NCBI RefSeq assembly: GCF_000156195.1 | Contig: NZ_GG688318.1 | Location: forward strand, 41,621 to 105,620 | Origin: Bacteroides finegoldii DSM 17565 | GTDB taxonomy: Bacteria > Bacteroidota > Bacteroidia > Bacteroidales > Bacteroidaceae | Length of the DNA: 64,000 nt | Direction: 5' to 3' | Part shown: piece after piece, positions 25,358 to 35,017 of the stretch | Numbering within the stretch: position 1 is the first letter of the stretch | Layout: every line of letters starts with the position of its first letter | Program-made: the position numbers and the translations under genes | Notes under the pieces: model-generated | Seen by the model: the letters and a program-made list of their open reading frames with translations, nothing else | The model's database searches: none | What the model was told of the DNA's origin: nothing

Positions 25358-27569
25358 ATGTATTTTGAAATGACCCTGTACATCATACTAATCTTTATAG
25401 CCCTGTGCGTCGGCATGGCGGTATCGGTCTATGCCTTCGGCACGGGCGGCAAGCGCAAACGTATCTTCCAGGACATCTATTTCTCCATGGAAGAGACGAA
25501 GGGCATGGGCGTGCTGTACACCAAGAACGGGGAATATTCCGCCATCCTGAAAATCGAGAATCCCGTGCAGAAATACTGCGCGGACATCGACAGCTACTAC
25601 GAGTACACGCACCTTTTTACCGCCCTCGCGCAGACTCTGGGCGAAGGCTACGCCATCCACAAGCAGGACATCTTCACGCGCAAACAGTTCGAGAGCGGGA
25701 CGGGCGACAAGCACGAATTTCTCTCGTCCGCTTATTTCCGCTATTTCAAGGGGCGTAATTACACGGACAGCGTGTGTTACCTGACCATCACCCAAGAGGC
25801 GAGGAAAAGCCGGCTGTTCTCCTATGACGGCAAGCAATGGCGCGACTTCCTCGTGAAGGTACGCAAGGTACACGACCAGTTACGGGACGGCGGCGTGCAG
25901 GTGAAGTTCCTGAACAAGGCGGAGGCGAGCGAGTACGTGGACCGCTATTTCGCCATGAATTTCAAAGACCGCATCGTGTCGATGACCAACTTCAAGGCGG
26001 ACGATGAAACCGTCTCGATGGGTGACAAACGCTGCAAGATATACAGTATCGTGGACGTGGACTACGCCGCGCTGCCCTCGCTGATACGCCCATATACCAA
26101 CATCGAGGTCAACAACACGGAAATGCCGGTCGATATCGTGTCGGTCATCGACAACATTCCGAACGCGGAGACGGTGGTCTATAACCAGATCATCTTCCTG
26201 CCCAACCAGAAGCGGGAGTTGGCCCTGCTGGACAAAAAGAAAAACCGGCACGCGAGCATCCCCAACCCGGGCAACCAGATGGCCGTCGAGGACATCAAAC
26301 GGGTGCAGGAAGTCATTGCCCGCGAAAGCCGCCAGCTCGTGTACACCCACTTCAACCTGGTCGTCGCCGTGCCCGCCGGTACCGACCTGCAAAAATGCAC
26401 GAACCATCTGGAAAACTCTTTCGGGCGCATGGGCATCCATATCAGCAAGCACGCCTATAACCAACTGGAACTGTTCGTGAGTTCGTTCCCGGGCAACTGC
26501 TACAGCATGAACGAGGAGTACGACCGCTTCCTGACACTTGCCGACGCGGCCATGTGCCTGACATACAAGGAGCGCATACAACACAGCGAGGAGACCCCGC
26601 TGAAAATCTACTATACCGACCGCCAGGGCGTGCCTGTGGCTATCGACATCACGGGAAAAGAGGGAAAGAACAAGCTGACTGACAACAGTAATTTTTTCTG
26701 TTTAGGGCCTTCGGGCAGCGGCAAGAGTTTTCATATGAACTCGGTCGTGCGCCAGTTGTACGAGCAGGGCACGGACGTGGTGATGGTCGATACGGGTAAC
26801 AGTTACGAGGGGCTTTGCGAGTACCTGGGCGGCAAATATATCAGCTATACCGAAGAGAAGCCTATCACGATGAACCCTTTCCGCATCAATCGCGCGGAGC
26901 TGAACGTGGAGAAAACCGGTTTCCTCAAGAACCTCGTGCTGCTGATATGGAAAGGCTCGCAGGGTACGGTCACGAAGACAGAGGACCGGCTGATAGAGCA
27001 GGTCATCACGGAGTATTACGACACCTACTTCAACGGTTTCGACGGCTTCACGCCCATGCAGCGCGAGGACTTGCGCAAGAGCCTCGTTATCGACGACCGC
27101 AACCGCAGCGGGAGGCAGGAGGAAAACGAGGCGCAGCGTGCCGGTCGTATCGAACGCATGATCGACGAAATGGAACACCGCCGTAAGGAGCTGAAAGTGG
27201 ACGGGCTGTCGTTCAACTCGTTCTATGAGTTTTCCGTGCAGCGCATTCCCGACATCTGTGACGAGAACCGCATAACGGGCATCGACATCTCGACGTACCG
27301 CTACATGATGAAGGACTTCTACCGGGGCGGCAACCATGACAAGACACTGAACGAGAACATGGACAGTTCGCTGTTCGACGAGACGTTCATCGTCTTCGAA
27401 ATCGACAGTATCAAGGACGACCCTCTTCTTTTCCCTCTTGTCACGCTGATTATCATGGACGTGTTCCTGCAGAAGATGCGTATCAAGAAGAACCGGAAGG
27501 TACTGGTCATCGAGGAAGCGTGGAAGGCCATTGCCAGCCCGCTCATGGCCGAGTACATCAAGTTCATGT
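25358..27569 (+). CDS. traG: TraG conjugation ATPase (VirB4-like), exon 1
   Basis: Inner-membrane-associated ATPase that powers the type IV secretion machine; VirB4 counterpart. Exon 1 encodes ~737 residues: an N-terminal membrane helix (MTLYIILIFIALCVGMAVSV), a long N-terminal domain, Walker A LGPSGSGKSFHMN at about 448-460, and Walker B KVLVIEEAWK at about 712-721. The coding sequence breaks at AEYIKFM plus one base, where GTGCGCCCGTAAAGG begins a group II intron. Removing 27570-30058 joins this to KTVRKFHG in frame. The first ATG (25358) abuts a terminator; ATG 25370 (MTLYII) is a likely alternative start. Confidence 0.9.
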
Positions 27570-30058
27570 GTGCGCCCGTAAAGGTTGCATCGTAAATATC
27601 TCTTTGGCAAGAGATTAGGAAAGTGTTCTTTGAAAATGACCTATCATCAGCCGACTTATCTGTTTCGGGAAAACTTAACCGAGCAGGGAGTGTAGCATGT
27701 CGGAAAAGTCATAAGTCAGTTAGTTACCAAACTGCGACTGAATGGCGAGATGAAAAGATAGATATGAGGATAAAGTCCGAATTGATTGAACGATAGTCCG
27801 AATGGTCCCCCTTGAGGCTATGGCGTAAGGTAACTATCAATCGCCATATCGTGATACTACTTCAGTGTATAGGAATGAAGGTAGCAAGAACTTATCACGA
27901 CACAACCGCAGTAAGCGAGTAAAGGACGGAAGTCGTATCCGACAATCTATCATGCCAACAGTTACGATGTAATAAACGGGGATTACCTATCCCGAAGTGC
28001 CGAAAGGCTATTAGGTTCGACCTATGAAAATTCGGAGTGGTAACGGAGCTTCCATAGTAGTTTGAGCAAGGTAACGCCTTGTACATGGCGAAGGGAAGCA
28101 GCTAATTATTAATACAATTAACGGAAAATGTGAGAGACATTATGAGAAGTCCAGAAAGAGTATTAAACAGTCTATCAGAACACAGTAAGGATGCAAGCTA
28201 TAAGTTTGAACGTCTTTACAGAATTTTGTTCAATGAGGAAATGTTCTACGTTGCCTATCAGCGTATCTACGCTAAAGAGGGTAACATGACTAAAGGTTCA
28301 GACGGTCAGACCATTGACAACATGAGCCTGAAACGAATTGAAAAGTTGATTGATACGTTAAAAGATGAAACGTACCAGCCCCAACCGTCAAAGAGGGTGT
28401 ACATACCGAAGAAAAACGGTAAGAAAAGACCTCTTGGCGTGCCGACTTTCAATGACAAGTTGATACAAGAAGTAGTAAGAATGGTACTGGAAGCCATATA
28501 CGAGGGAAATTTTGAATACACCTCGCATGGTTTCCGTCCCAATCGAAGCTGCCATACTGCATTAACTCATATCCAAAAGGAGTTTAATGGTGCAAAATGG
28601 TTTGTGGAGGGAGACATAAAAGGCTTCTTTGATAATATAAACCATGATGTATTGATAAACATTCTCTTGGAGCGTATTGCGGATGAACGCTTCATCCGAT
28701 TGATACGCAAGTTTATGAAAGCGGGATATATCGAAGACTGGCAATTCCACAATACTTACAGTGGCACACCGCAAGGGGGTATCATCAGCCCGATATTGGC
28801 TAATATATACCTTGACAAGCTGGATAAGTATATAAAGGAATACACAGCCAAATTCGACAAAGGGAAGAAACGAAAATTCAGTAGAGAAAGTATGGACTTT
28901 GGCAATGCAAGAAAACGTATTGTGCGAAGATTGAAGTTCGTAAAAGACGAAAGGCAAAGGACAAAGCTAATCCTTGAACTGAAAGCAATAGAACAAGGAC
29001 GGGCTAAATATCCCAACGGCGAAGAAATGGATGCCGATTACAGAAGAATGAAATATGCAAGATATGCAGATGATTTTCTTGTGGGAATTATCGGAAGCAA
29101 GCAGGATGCGCAACAGATAAAAGAAGATATTAAAAACTTCCTTGCTGACAGACTGGCATTGGAGCTGTCCGATGAAAAGACACTTGTCACTCACACGGAA
29201 AGACCGGCCAAGTTTCTCGGATATGAAATCACTGTAAGAAAGTCCAATGACCAAAGACGGGATAAACGGGGTAGATTGAGAAGAACCTATGGTAAAAGGG
29301 TCTGCTTGAATGTCAGTACGGAAACAGTCCGTAAAAAACTTTTCGATTGGGGAGTATTGGAACTGACAAACCGTAACGGAAAGGAAATATGGAAACCGAA
29401 ATGTAAATCGGGACTGATATTCAATGACGACCTTGAAATCCTTGATAGTTATAATCGGGAAATCGTGGGGTTCTATAATTACTACTCCATAGCCAACAAC
29501 TGCGCCCATGCCTTGAATAATTTCAAGTACATCATGGAATACAGCATGTACAAAACGTTTGCAGGCAAATATAAGTGCCGAACACGTAAGGTAAACAAGA
29601 AATATCGTAAGAACGGTAGGTTTATCGTAACGCACATGACTAAAACTGGTGTAAAGGAAAGATACTTTTACGACGGTGGCTTCAAACGAAAGAAGCCCAC
29701 CTATAAATCGGAATGTGACATTATGCCACGAACAATTTATACTGCGGGGCGGACAAGCCTTGTTGAAAGGCTGAAAGCCCGTGAGTGTGAATTATGTGGA
29801 GCGACAGACGACCTTGTTATGCACCATGTAAGGAAACTAAAGAACTTGCAGGGAAAGGAAAGCTGGGAACGACACATGATTGCCCGTAAACGCAAGACGA
29901 TTGCCGTGTGCAGGAGTTGTCACAAGAAGATACATGACGGAAAGATAGACTGAAATTAGTGGAGAGCCGGATACGCTGAGAGGTGTAAGTCCGGTTCGGG
30001 GGCGAGCATTTGGAAACCTACCATAGAAATATGATAAGGCGCTGGGTGCTTAGCCTAC
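27570..30058 (+). mobile_element. Group II intron inserted in traG, apparently intact
   Basis: The 5' end is the canonical GTGCG at 27570. About 560 nt of structured RNA (domains I-III) precede the intron-encoded protein in domain IV. A textbook 34-nt domain V lies at 29964-29997 (GAGCCGGATACGC ... GTCCGGTTC). The 3' end is placed at 30058 (ending CCTAC, an AY end), because splicing there gives atgt|acaaaacg = Met-Tyr-Lys-Thr and restores the conserved FMYKTVRKFHG of TraG. The intron is 2489 nt and clearly AT-richer than the flanking tra DNA. Confidence 0.9.
28130..29953 (+). CDS. ltrA: Group II intron-encoded reverse transcriptase/maturase with HNH endonuclease
   Basis: 607 residues from a GTG, or 603 from ATG 28142 (MRSPERVLNSLSEHSKDASY). 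All RT blocks are present: PLGVPTFNDKLIQEVVR, HGFRPNRSCHTAL, WFVEGDIKGFFDNINH, SGTPQGGIISPILANIYLD and the catalytic YADD at 312-315. A maturase (domain X) region follows with EIVGFYNYYSIANNCAH. The C-terminus is an HNH endonuclease (CELCGATDDLVMHHVRK ... CRSCHKKIH). It has no stop or frameshift, so the intron should be able to splice and retrohome. Confidence 0.93.
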   Translation: MRDIMRSPERVLNSLSEHSKDASYKFERLYRILFNEEMFYVAYQRIYAKEGNMTKGSDGQTIDNMSLKRIEKLIDTLKDETYQPQPSKRVYIPKKNGKKRPLGVPTFNDKLIQEVVRMVLEAIYEGNFEYTSHGFRPNRSCHTALTHIQKEFNGAKWFVEGDIKGFFDNINHDVLINILLERIADERFIRLIRKFMKAGYIEDWQFHNTYSGTPQGGIISPILANIYLDKLDKYIKEYTAKFDKGKKRKFSRESMDFGNARKRIVRRLKFVKDERQRTKLILELKAIEQGRAKYPNGEEMDADYRRMKYARYADDFLVGIIGSKQDAQQIKEDIKNFLADRLALELSDEKTLVTHTERPAKFLGYEITVRKSNDQRRDKRGRLRRTYGKRVCLNVSTETVRKKLFDWGVLELTNRNGKEIWKPKCKSGLIFNDDLEILDSYNREIVGFYNYYSIANNCAHALNNFKYIMEYSMYKTFAGKYKCRTRKVNKKYRKNGRFIVTHMTKTGVKERYFYDGGFKRKKPTYKSECDIMPRTIYTAGRTSLVERLKARECELCGATDDLVMHHVRKLKNLQGKESWERHMIARKRKTIAVCRSCHKKIHDGKID

Positions 30059-30558
30059 ACAAAACGGTCAGAAAGTTCCACGGCATAGCAGGTGTCGTTA
30101 CCCAGGAGCTGAACGATGTGATAGATTCGCCCATCGTGAAGGAAGCCATCATCAACAACTCCGACGTGAAAATACTGCTCGACCAGACCAAGTTCAAGGA
30201 CCGCTACGAGGACATTGCCGCCATCTTGGGACTGACCCCCATCCAGAGGCAGCAGATATTTACCATCAATGCCCTGAACAACCGGGAAGGACGCAGCTAT
30301 TTCAAGGAAGTCTGGATATGCCGGGGACAATACTCGGATGTGTACGGTGTGGAGGAAGCACCGGAATGCTACTGGGCTTACACTACCGAACGTACGGAGA
30401 AGGAAGCCCTCAAACTCTATCTGGCCCACTACGGAACCATGCAGGAAGCCATCACGCACATAGAGGCAGACCGCAAACGGGACGGCGGGCATAAGTATCT
30501 GGAATTTGCCAGAAAAGTCAATCAACATCAAAAAGTCATGTCATTATGGTCAAGTTAA
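30059..30558 (+). CDS. traG: TraG conjugation ATPase, exon 2
   Basis: Encodes the last ~166 residues of TraG: KTVRKFHGIAGVVTQELNDV, IDSPIVKEAIINNSDVKILL, DQTKFKDRYEDIAAILGLTP, through FKEVWICRG and WAYTTERTEKEAL. This is the region after Walker B that contains the conserved TQ (sensor-like) motif and the arginine-rich ATPase end. In the genomic reading, an apparent upstream ATG at 30031 lies inside intron domain VI and is not a real start. It ends in a 13-nt overlap with the next gene. Confidence 0.88.
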
Positions 30559-31283
30559 GATTCCTGTTGATGGCGGTACTGATGCTTGCCGCTTCAACGC
30601 AAATGTATGCCGGATGGCGCATCGTTGTGGACAAGAACTGCATCAAAATCGTGTCGTCCAACCTTGCCGCCCAGAAACTCATCGAGGAACAGCACAATGC
30701 CCGGCTGGACACTATCGCTGCCAAGCAGCAGAAGGTGGAACTCTATTCGGTCAGCATGGCCACGATGAAGGAACTCTACAAACTGTCAATGCAGAACATC
30801 TCCGGTTTCGGCACGGAGAGTCTGTACTACAAGGAAATCGGCAGTTGTGCCTTCGACATCATCCGGAATGTACCGGAACTGATAAAGACGGTCAGCAAGG
30901 CGAAGTTCACCAACCAGCTCTACTGTCTGACGGAATTGGGAGGGCTGGTGATGGAAACACAGCAGCTGGTGGGCAACTTCGTAAACATCGTGAACAATGC
31001 GAGGATTCCCAATCCGCTCAAGGGAGAAGGCACTGCCGAGAAGAAGAGCGACGGCTACAACATGCTCGACCGCTACGAACGGATGTCGCTGGCCAACTCC
31101 ATCTACACCCACCTGAATGAGATCCGCTACAAGGTGGACGGCATGATGCTCATGGCACAGTATGCCACGCTGAATGACCTCTGCTTTGCCATCGACCCCG
31201 AGGGATGGGCCAACATTGTCACCATGAAAAACCATGTGGACGGACTGGTATCGGACTGGAACGGACTGGTGGCTGCTAACTAA
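30546..31283 (+). CDS. Secreted conjugal transfer protein, positional counterpart of TraH/TraI region (1)
   Basis: 245 residues with a signal peptide (MVKLRFLLMAVLMLAASTQM, cleavage near YAG). The mature protein is helical and coiled-coil-like (SSNLAAQKLIEEQHNARLDT, IAAKQQKVELYSVSMATMKE), with an IPNPLKG turn and a C-terminal helical bundle. No catalytic motif. It overlaps the end of traG and is followed by two other secreted proteins, so it is probably a periplasmic T4SS component, perhaps VirB5-like. I do not recognise the exact family. Confidence 0.6.
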   Translation: MVKLRFLLMAVLMLAASTQMYAGWRIVVDKNCIKIVSSNLAAQKLIEEQHNARLDTIAAKQQKVELYSVSMATMKELYKLSMQNISGFGTESLYYKEIGSCAFDIIRNVPELIKTVSKAKFTNQLYCLTELGGLVMETQQLVGNFVNIVNNARIPNPLKGEGTAEKKSDGYNMLDRYERMSLANSIYTHLNEIRYKVDGMMLMAQYATLNDLCFAIDPEGWANIVTMKNHVDGLVSDWNGLVAAN

Positions 31284-31297
31284 AAGATGAAAAAGCT

Positions 31298-31996
31298 ATG
31301 GAACACTGGAAAAAGAAATTGGGCGCAGTCTGTTTGATGCTATTTCTTCTGGTGCCGGGTACGGCCACCGCTGTGGTCATACCCAAGGACCTGCCGACCA
31401 TTGAAGCGCTGATAGCCCTGCACAAGTGCATCAAGAAGGACGAGGACCAGGCACTGGGCAGAGTGGCCACCAGTTTCGGGGAACAGTCGCTGGTGACGAA
31501 AGGCGCCAACAAGTTCAACGAGGTGCGGACCACGCTGAACACCAAGATGAGCAATGCCCATTCCTACCTGGTGCTGGCCGGAGCCATTTCCTCCACCGCC
31601 AATTCGCTCTACATGCTGGTCAAGGAGTACAAGGACTTTACCTCCAACACCTTCAAGCATGTCAAGAAGAAGCCCTTTGTGGGATGGTATTATGCCGATG
31701 CCAACGTGGCGATAGCCCGGGAAGTGAAGCACTGCTACAAGCTCTACGCTTCCGTGGCCGCTTCGGGCATCAACCTGATGAAGGCTTCCATGGACGAGAA
31801 GCTGAACCTGGTGATGACGCTCAAAGCCACCATCGACAAGGCCCGCTACATCGTGGACAATGCGAACCTCTACTGCTTTCTCATCACCGACTGCGGCTGG
31901 AAGCCCGACTACATCTGGGAAATACTCAACTCCAACGTGAAGGACGAGATAGCAAATCGTGTCATCAATCAATGGAACAAAGGATATGCGGTATAG
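31298..31996 (+). CDS. Secreted conjugal transfer protein (2)
   Basis: 232 residues with a signal peptide (MEHWKKKLGAVCLMLFLLVP, cleavage near TATA). The helical mature part contains LPTIEALIALHKCIKKDEDQ and LVLAGAISSTANSLYMLVKE, and organisation similar to the preceding protein (helices, then a C-terminal NANLYCFLITDCGW segment with Cys pairs). Presumably another periplasmic component of the transfer machine. It overlaps the next gene by 11 nt. Family not recognised with confidence. Confidence 0.6.
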   Translation: MEHWKKKLGAVCLMLFLLVPGTATAVVIPKDLPTIEALIALHKCIKKDEDQALGRVATSFGEQSLVTKGANKFNEVRTTLNTKMSNAHSYLVLAGAISSTANSLYMLVKEYKDFTSNTFKHVKKKPFVGWYYADANVAIAREVKHCYKLYASVAASGINLMKASMDEKLNLVMTLKATIDKARYIVDNANLYCFLITDCGWKPDYIWEILNSNVKDEIANRVINQWNKGYAV

Positions 31997-32663
31997 AATT
32001 TTATTACTCTGCTTGCTGGGCATGACGGTGGCTTCCGGTCTGCATGCCCAGCGTCCGACCAAGGACAAGGAAAAGGCCCGGCAGTGGCAGTCCATGGAGA
32101 ACGGTCCCTGGGACTTCGCACCGGACTGGTACTACTTCCTGCTGCACAAGAAATACTCGGGTGCAGAAATGTACTGGAAGTGGGCAGGATTCCAATCCGG
32201 ATTCCGGGTGCGCTTCAAGGAGCATAAGTCCAACGTGAAACGCATCATGCCCACCCGGGTAACGGCGGAAGAGACCCAGCGGCAGAAAATCAAGAAGGTG
32301 GAGGAAGAGCGCAAGAAGATGGAGGAACTCTATCAGGAGGAACTGCTCCGCGAGGCAGACCGCAACGTGGATCTGATGTTTCCTTCCTACAAGGACGAGT
32401 TCAACCGGATGCAGGACTGTATCACCGACGGACTGCTCTACTGCATGCAGCAAAGCAAGGGCAAGCTCCAGTACCAGGTGGACGAATTGAGCCGTCAGAA
32501 TGAAATCCTCTGTGCCGACATCGCCTACATCCACAAGATGGGAGTCGGTTACGGACTGGAGAATGCCAAACGGCAGAAGGCTTACGAGGAAGCCCGGCAG
32601 AAGATGGAGGAACTGGTCAAACGGACCGCCAACCTCTGTGCGGTGGCTTCCACACATTATTGA
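31986..32663 (+). CDS. Secreted conjugal transfer protein (3), DUF5045-like
   Basis: About 225 residues from ATG 31986 (MRYRILLLCLLGMTVASGLH, signal peptide). The mature protein contains a Trp-rich segment (PWDFAPDWYYFLLHKKYSGA EMYWKWAGFQ) and a long charged coiled coil (IKKVEEERKKMEELYQEELL). The C-terminal half is helical. It resembles the DUF5045 proteins of Bacteroidales conjugative elements. It is translationally coupled to the preceding gene and lies just upstream of traJ. Confidence 0.6.
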   Translation: MRYRILLLCLLGMTVASGLHAQRPTKDKEKARQWQSMENGPWDFAPDWYYFLLHKKYSGAEMYWKWAGFQSGFRVRFKEHKSNVKRIMPTRVTAEETQRQKIKKVEEERKKMEELYQEELLREADRNVDLMFPSYKDEFNRMQDCITDGLLYCMQQSKGKLQYQVDELSRQNEILCADIAYIHKMGVGYGLENAKRQKAYEEARQKMEELVKRTANLCAVASTHY

Positions 32664-32723
32664 TAAATGATTACATAATGAATAGTATTAAAGAAGTAAT
32701 AACAAAGATAAATGTAACAGATT

Positions 32724-33873
32724 ATGAATCTACTGTTAGTACCATTAACCATCGGATTGCCTGCCATTGACGAGAGTCTGGACAAGCTGCTGGTCGCCAT
32801 GGAAACCTTTCCCAATGTGGCGGTGCTGGGTGATGCCATCGGACTGGCACGCATCCTCGGCCTGTTGCTGGCGCTCTGTGTAGGCTCCTACGAATGCTGG
32901 ATGATGATGCTCGGACGGCGCGGTATGGACGTGATGAAACTCCTGCGCATCATCGGCATTTCCATCTGTATCTCTTCTTCCTCGTGGATCTGTCAGGCCC
33001 TGCAGGTTCCCCGGCAAAGGACTGGAAACCGCTACCAAGGCCATGGCAAAAGCCAAGAACAAGGAGGTGGCCGCTTTCGAACTGAAGGTGGCACAGAAAC
33101 AGAGTGAATACCTCGACCACTTGCGGGAGGTACAGGACTCCATTTCCACCGCCCAGCAGGTAGCCGCCATCGGACAGGATGCTGCCTGGTGGGACAAGCT
33201 CATCTACAACGTGGAGAATCTGGGCAACACCATCAACAACTATGCGCAGCGGGCAGCGGTGGCGGCTGAAACCAAGATGAGCGAATGGATCAACGATGTC
33301 ATCCGTTTTGTGGGGGAACTGATATTCCAGATGTCCTACTACGGCATTCTGGTGGCGCAGCGCATCTTTATGGCCATCCTGATGATTTTCTGTCCCATCA
33401 TGTTCGCCCTGTCCCTGGCACCGCCCTGGAATTCGGCCTGGAGCCAGTGGATGTCGAAGTTCCTTTCCCTCTCGTTGTGGGGCTTCGTCACCTATATGTG
33501 CATCTACTACATCGACTTCATTCTGCTCTATAACCTGCAGCAGGACCTCATAGCTTACAACCACCTGCTTCACGGTTCGGTAAACTCCTGGGAACAGATT
33601 GGTGCACTGGGACTGCAGGGTATCGGTTCCAACTGTATGTATGCCATGGGGATGCTGGTGGGTGCCTATATCATCCGCTTTGTGCCCGAAGTGGCTTCCT
33701 GGCTGATTCCGGGCGGTGTCAGCTCCGGTGCAGGTTCAGCAGCCGGCAGTACCGTGATGGGCATGACAGCGATGGCAGGAGGTATGGCAGGAAGTGTGGT
33801 CGGCTCTGCAGCCAGCGGTGCCGCTTCTCTGGTCAGACCGGGCAAATCCAAGAACAGCAACAACAAGAAGTAA
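32724..33873 (+). pseudogene. traJ: TraJ conjugal membrane protein, frameshifted
   Basis: VirB6-like polytopic inner-membrane protein. Frame 1 (from ATG 32724) encodes MNLLLVPLTIGLPAIDESLD and the first membrane helices up to SWICQALQVP. The continuation PGKGLETATKAMAKAKNKEV is in the +1 frame and runs to 33873 with further membrane helices (IFMAILMIFCPIMFALSLAP, WGFVTYMCIYYIDFILLYNL) and a Gly/Ser/Ala-rich tail. A CCCC run at 33009-33012 has one C more than needed. It is either a real inactivating frameshift or a homopolymer sequencing error; a restart at ATG 33043 would make only a truncated protein. Confidence 0.8.
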
Positions 33874-33891
33874 TCACTCAAACCATTCCCT

Positions 33892-34488
33892 ATGCTTATA
33901 GAATCCTTAGCACAGAAAACGAAACTCGCCCTGATGACGGTGCTGGCCACGATAGGTGGCTGCACCCTCATCTGCGGGTTCACCGTCTGGTGCTGCATCT
34001 CGCTCGTGACGAAAGAACGGGAGCAGATTTACATACTGGACGGTGACATTCCCTTCCTGGCACAGCGTGCCCAGCTGGAAGCGAACTTCACGATGGAAGC
34101 CAAGGCACATATCCAGCTCTTCCATCAGTATTTCTTCAACCTGCCTCCCGATAACGACTACATCAAGTGGACGGTCGGCAAGGCAATGTACATGGCAGAC
34201 GGTACGGCCCTCAAACAGAAGCAGGCATTGGATGAGAACGGATTCTACTCCGACATCATCTCCTCTTCAGCGGTGTGTACCATCATGTGTGACTCCATTC
34301 AGTTCGACGAACATGAACGGAAATTCACCTACTACGGAACGCAGCTCATCAAGCGCCGTACTCGGGACCTGAAACGCTCCATGGTCACTACAGGCTACAT
34401 CGAATCAGTCCCCCGTACCCGGAACAATCCGCACGGATTGATGATTACGAACTGGAGGACACTGGAGAACAAGGACCTCGATTACTGA
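33892..34488 (+). CDS. traK: TraK conjugal transfer protein
   Basis: 198 residues with one N-terminal membrane helix (TVLATIGGCTLICGFTVWCC) and a periplasmic domain containing IYILDGDIPFLAQRAQLEAN, then FHQYFFNLPPDNDYIKWTVG and KRSMVTTGYIESVPRTRNNP HGLMI. This is the TraK family of Bacteroidales conjugative transposons, a VirB8-like core component of the T4SS. It follows traJ by 18 nt and precedes traL by 37 nt. Confidence 0.92.
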   Translation: MLIESLAQKTKLALMTVLATIGGCTLICGFTVWCCISLVTKEREQIYILDGDIPFLAQRAQLEANFTMEAKAHIQLFHQYFFNLPPDNDYIKWTVGKAMYMADGTALKQKQALDENGFYSDIISSSAVCTIMCDSIQFDEHERKFTYYGTQLIKRRTRDLKRSMVTTGYIESVPRTRNNPHGLMITNWRTLENKDLDY

Positions 34489-34525
34489 AAAATAACCGGA
34501 TAATAAATTCAAAATCATTGCATAC

Positions 34526-35017
34526 ATGAAATCATTCAGAAAGACACTTCAGGAAAGCAGGCTCAAGACGCATCACTTGATACGCTCCTGGCTGCAACCC
34601 AAGCTGGGAGCCGTCGGCACCAGATACCGCCTGGCAGGACGCATCCGTCTGGCCAACATCTGGGCAAGGAAACATCCCAGACGCACCTTTGCCTATGTCA
34701 CCGGTTCGCTGTTTTTCTTGCTGGCAAGTACTGTGGCAATCGACAGCATGACCTTGTCAGACAAGCGTGAGCCGGATGTCAGCAGCATTGCCCAGTTGGA
34801 ACCCGTGTTTGCCGGATTCCGTACCATTCAGGCAAACAAGAGCATACATCGTTCCACGCTGACGGAGTTGACCCAAGAGGGACAACAGCTGCGGGAGGAA
34901 CTGGACTCGCTCATTGCGATACCGCGTAAAAGCCATCAGGATTCCATCGATATCGTACAAAGTTACAACCGGCTGGAATCCATTGTCAAATCACTTCAAA
35001 ACAATGACCATCCATGA
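34526..35017 (+). CDS. TraL-like conjugal transfer protein
   Basis: 163 residues. A basic cytoplasmic N-terminus (KPKLGAVGTRYRLAGRIRL-like) leads to one membrane helix (AYVTGSLFFLLASTVAIDS) and a periplasmic helical tail with a coiled coil (QEGQQLREELDSLIAIPRKS). Position between traK and traM defines it as the TraL slot; sequence motifs alone would not. It overlaps traM by 4 nt. Confidence 0.7.
   Translation: MKSFRKTLQESRLKTHHLIRSWLQPKLGAVGTRYRLAGRIRLANIWARKHPRRTFAYVTGSLFFLLASTVAIDSMTLSDKREPDVSSIAQLEPVFAGFRTIQANKSIHRSTLTELTQEGQQLREELDSLIAIPRKSHQDSIDIVQSYNRLESIVKSLQNNDHP

Noticed and set aside
26702..27610. 302-codon minus-strand ORF opposite traG
   Set aside because: Antisense shadow in GC-rich sequence with low-complexity His/Val/Asp content; traG motifs lie on the other strand.
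30010..30058. ATG at 30031 as an independent start for the traG 3' part
   Set aside because: It lies in intron domain VI; the encoded residues before KTVRKFHG have no TraG similarity, and splicing provides the natural junction.
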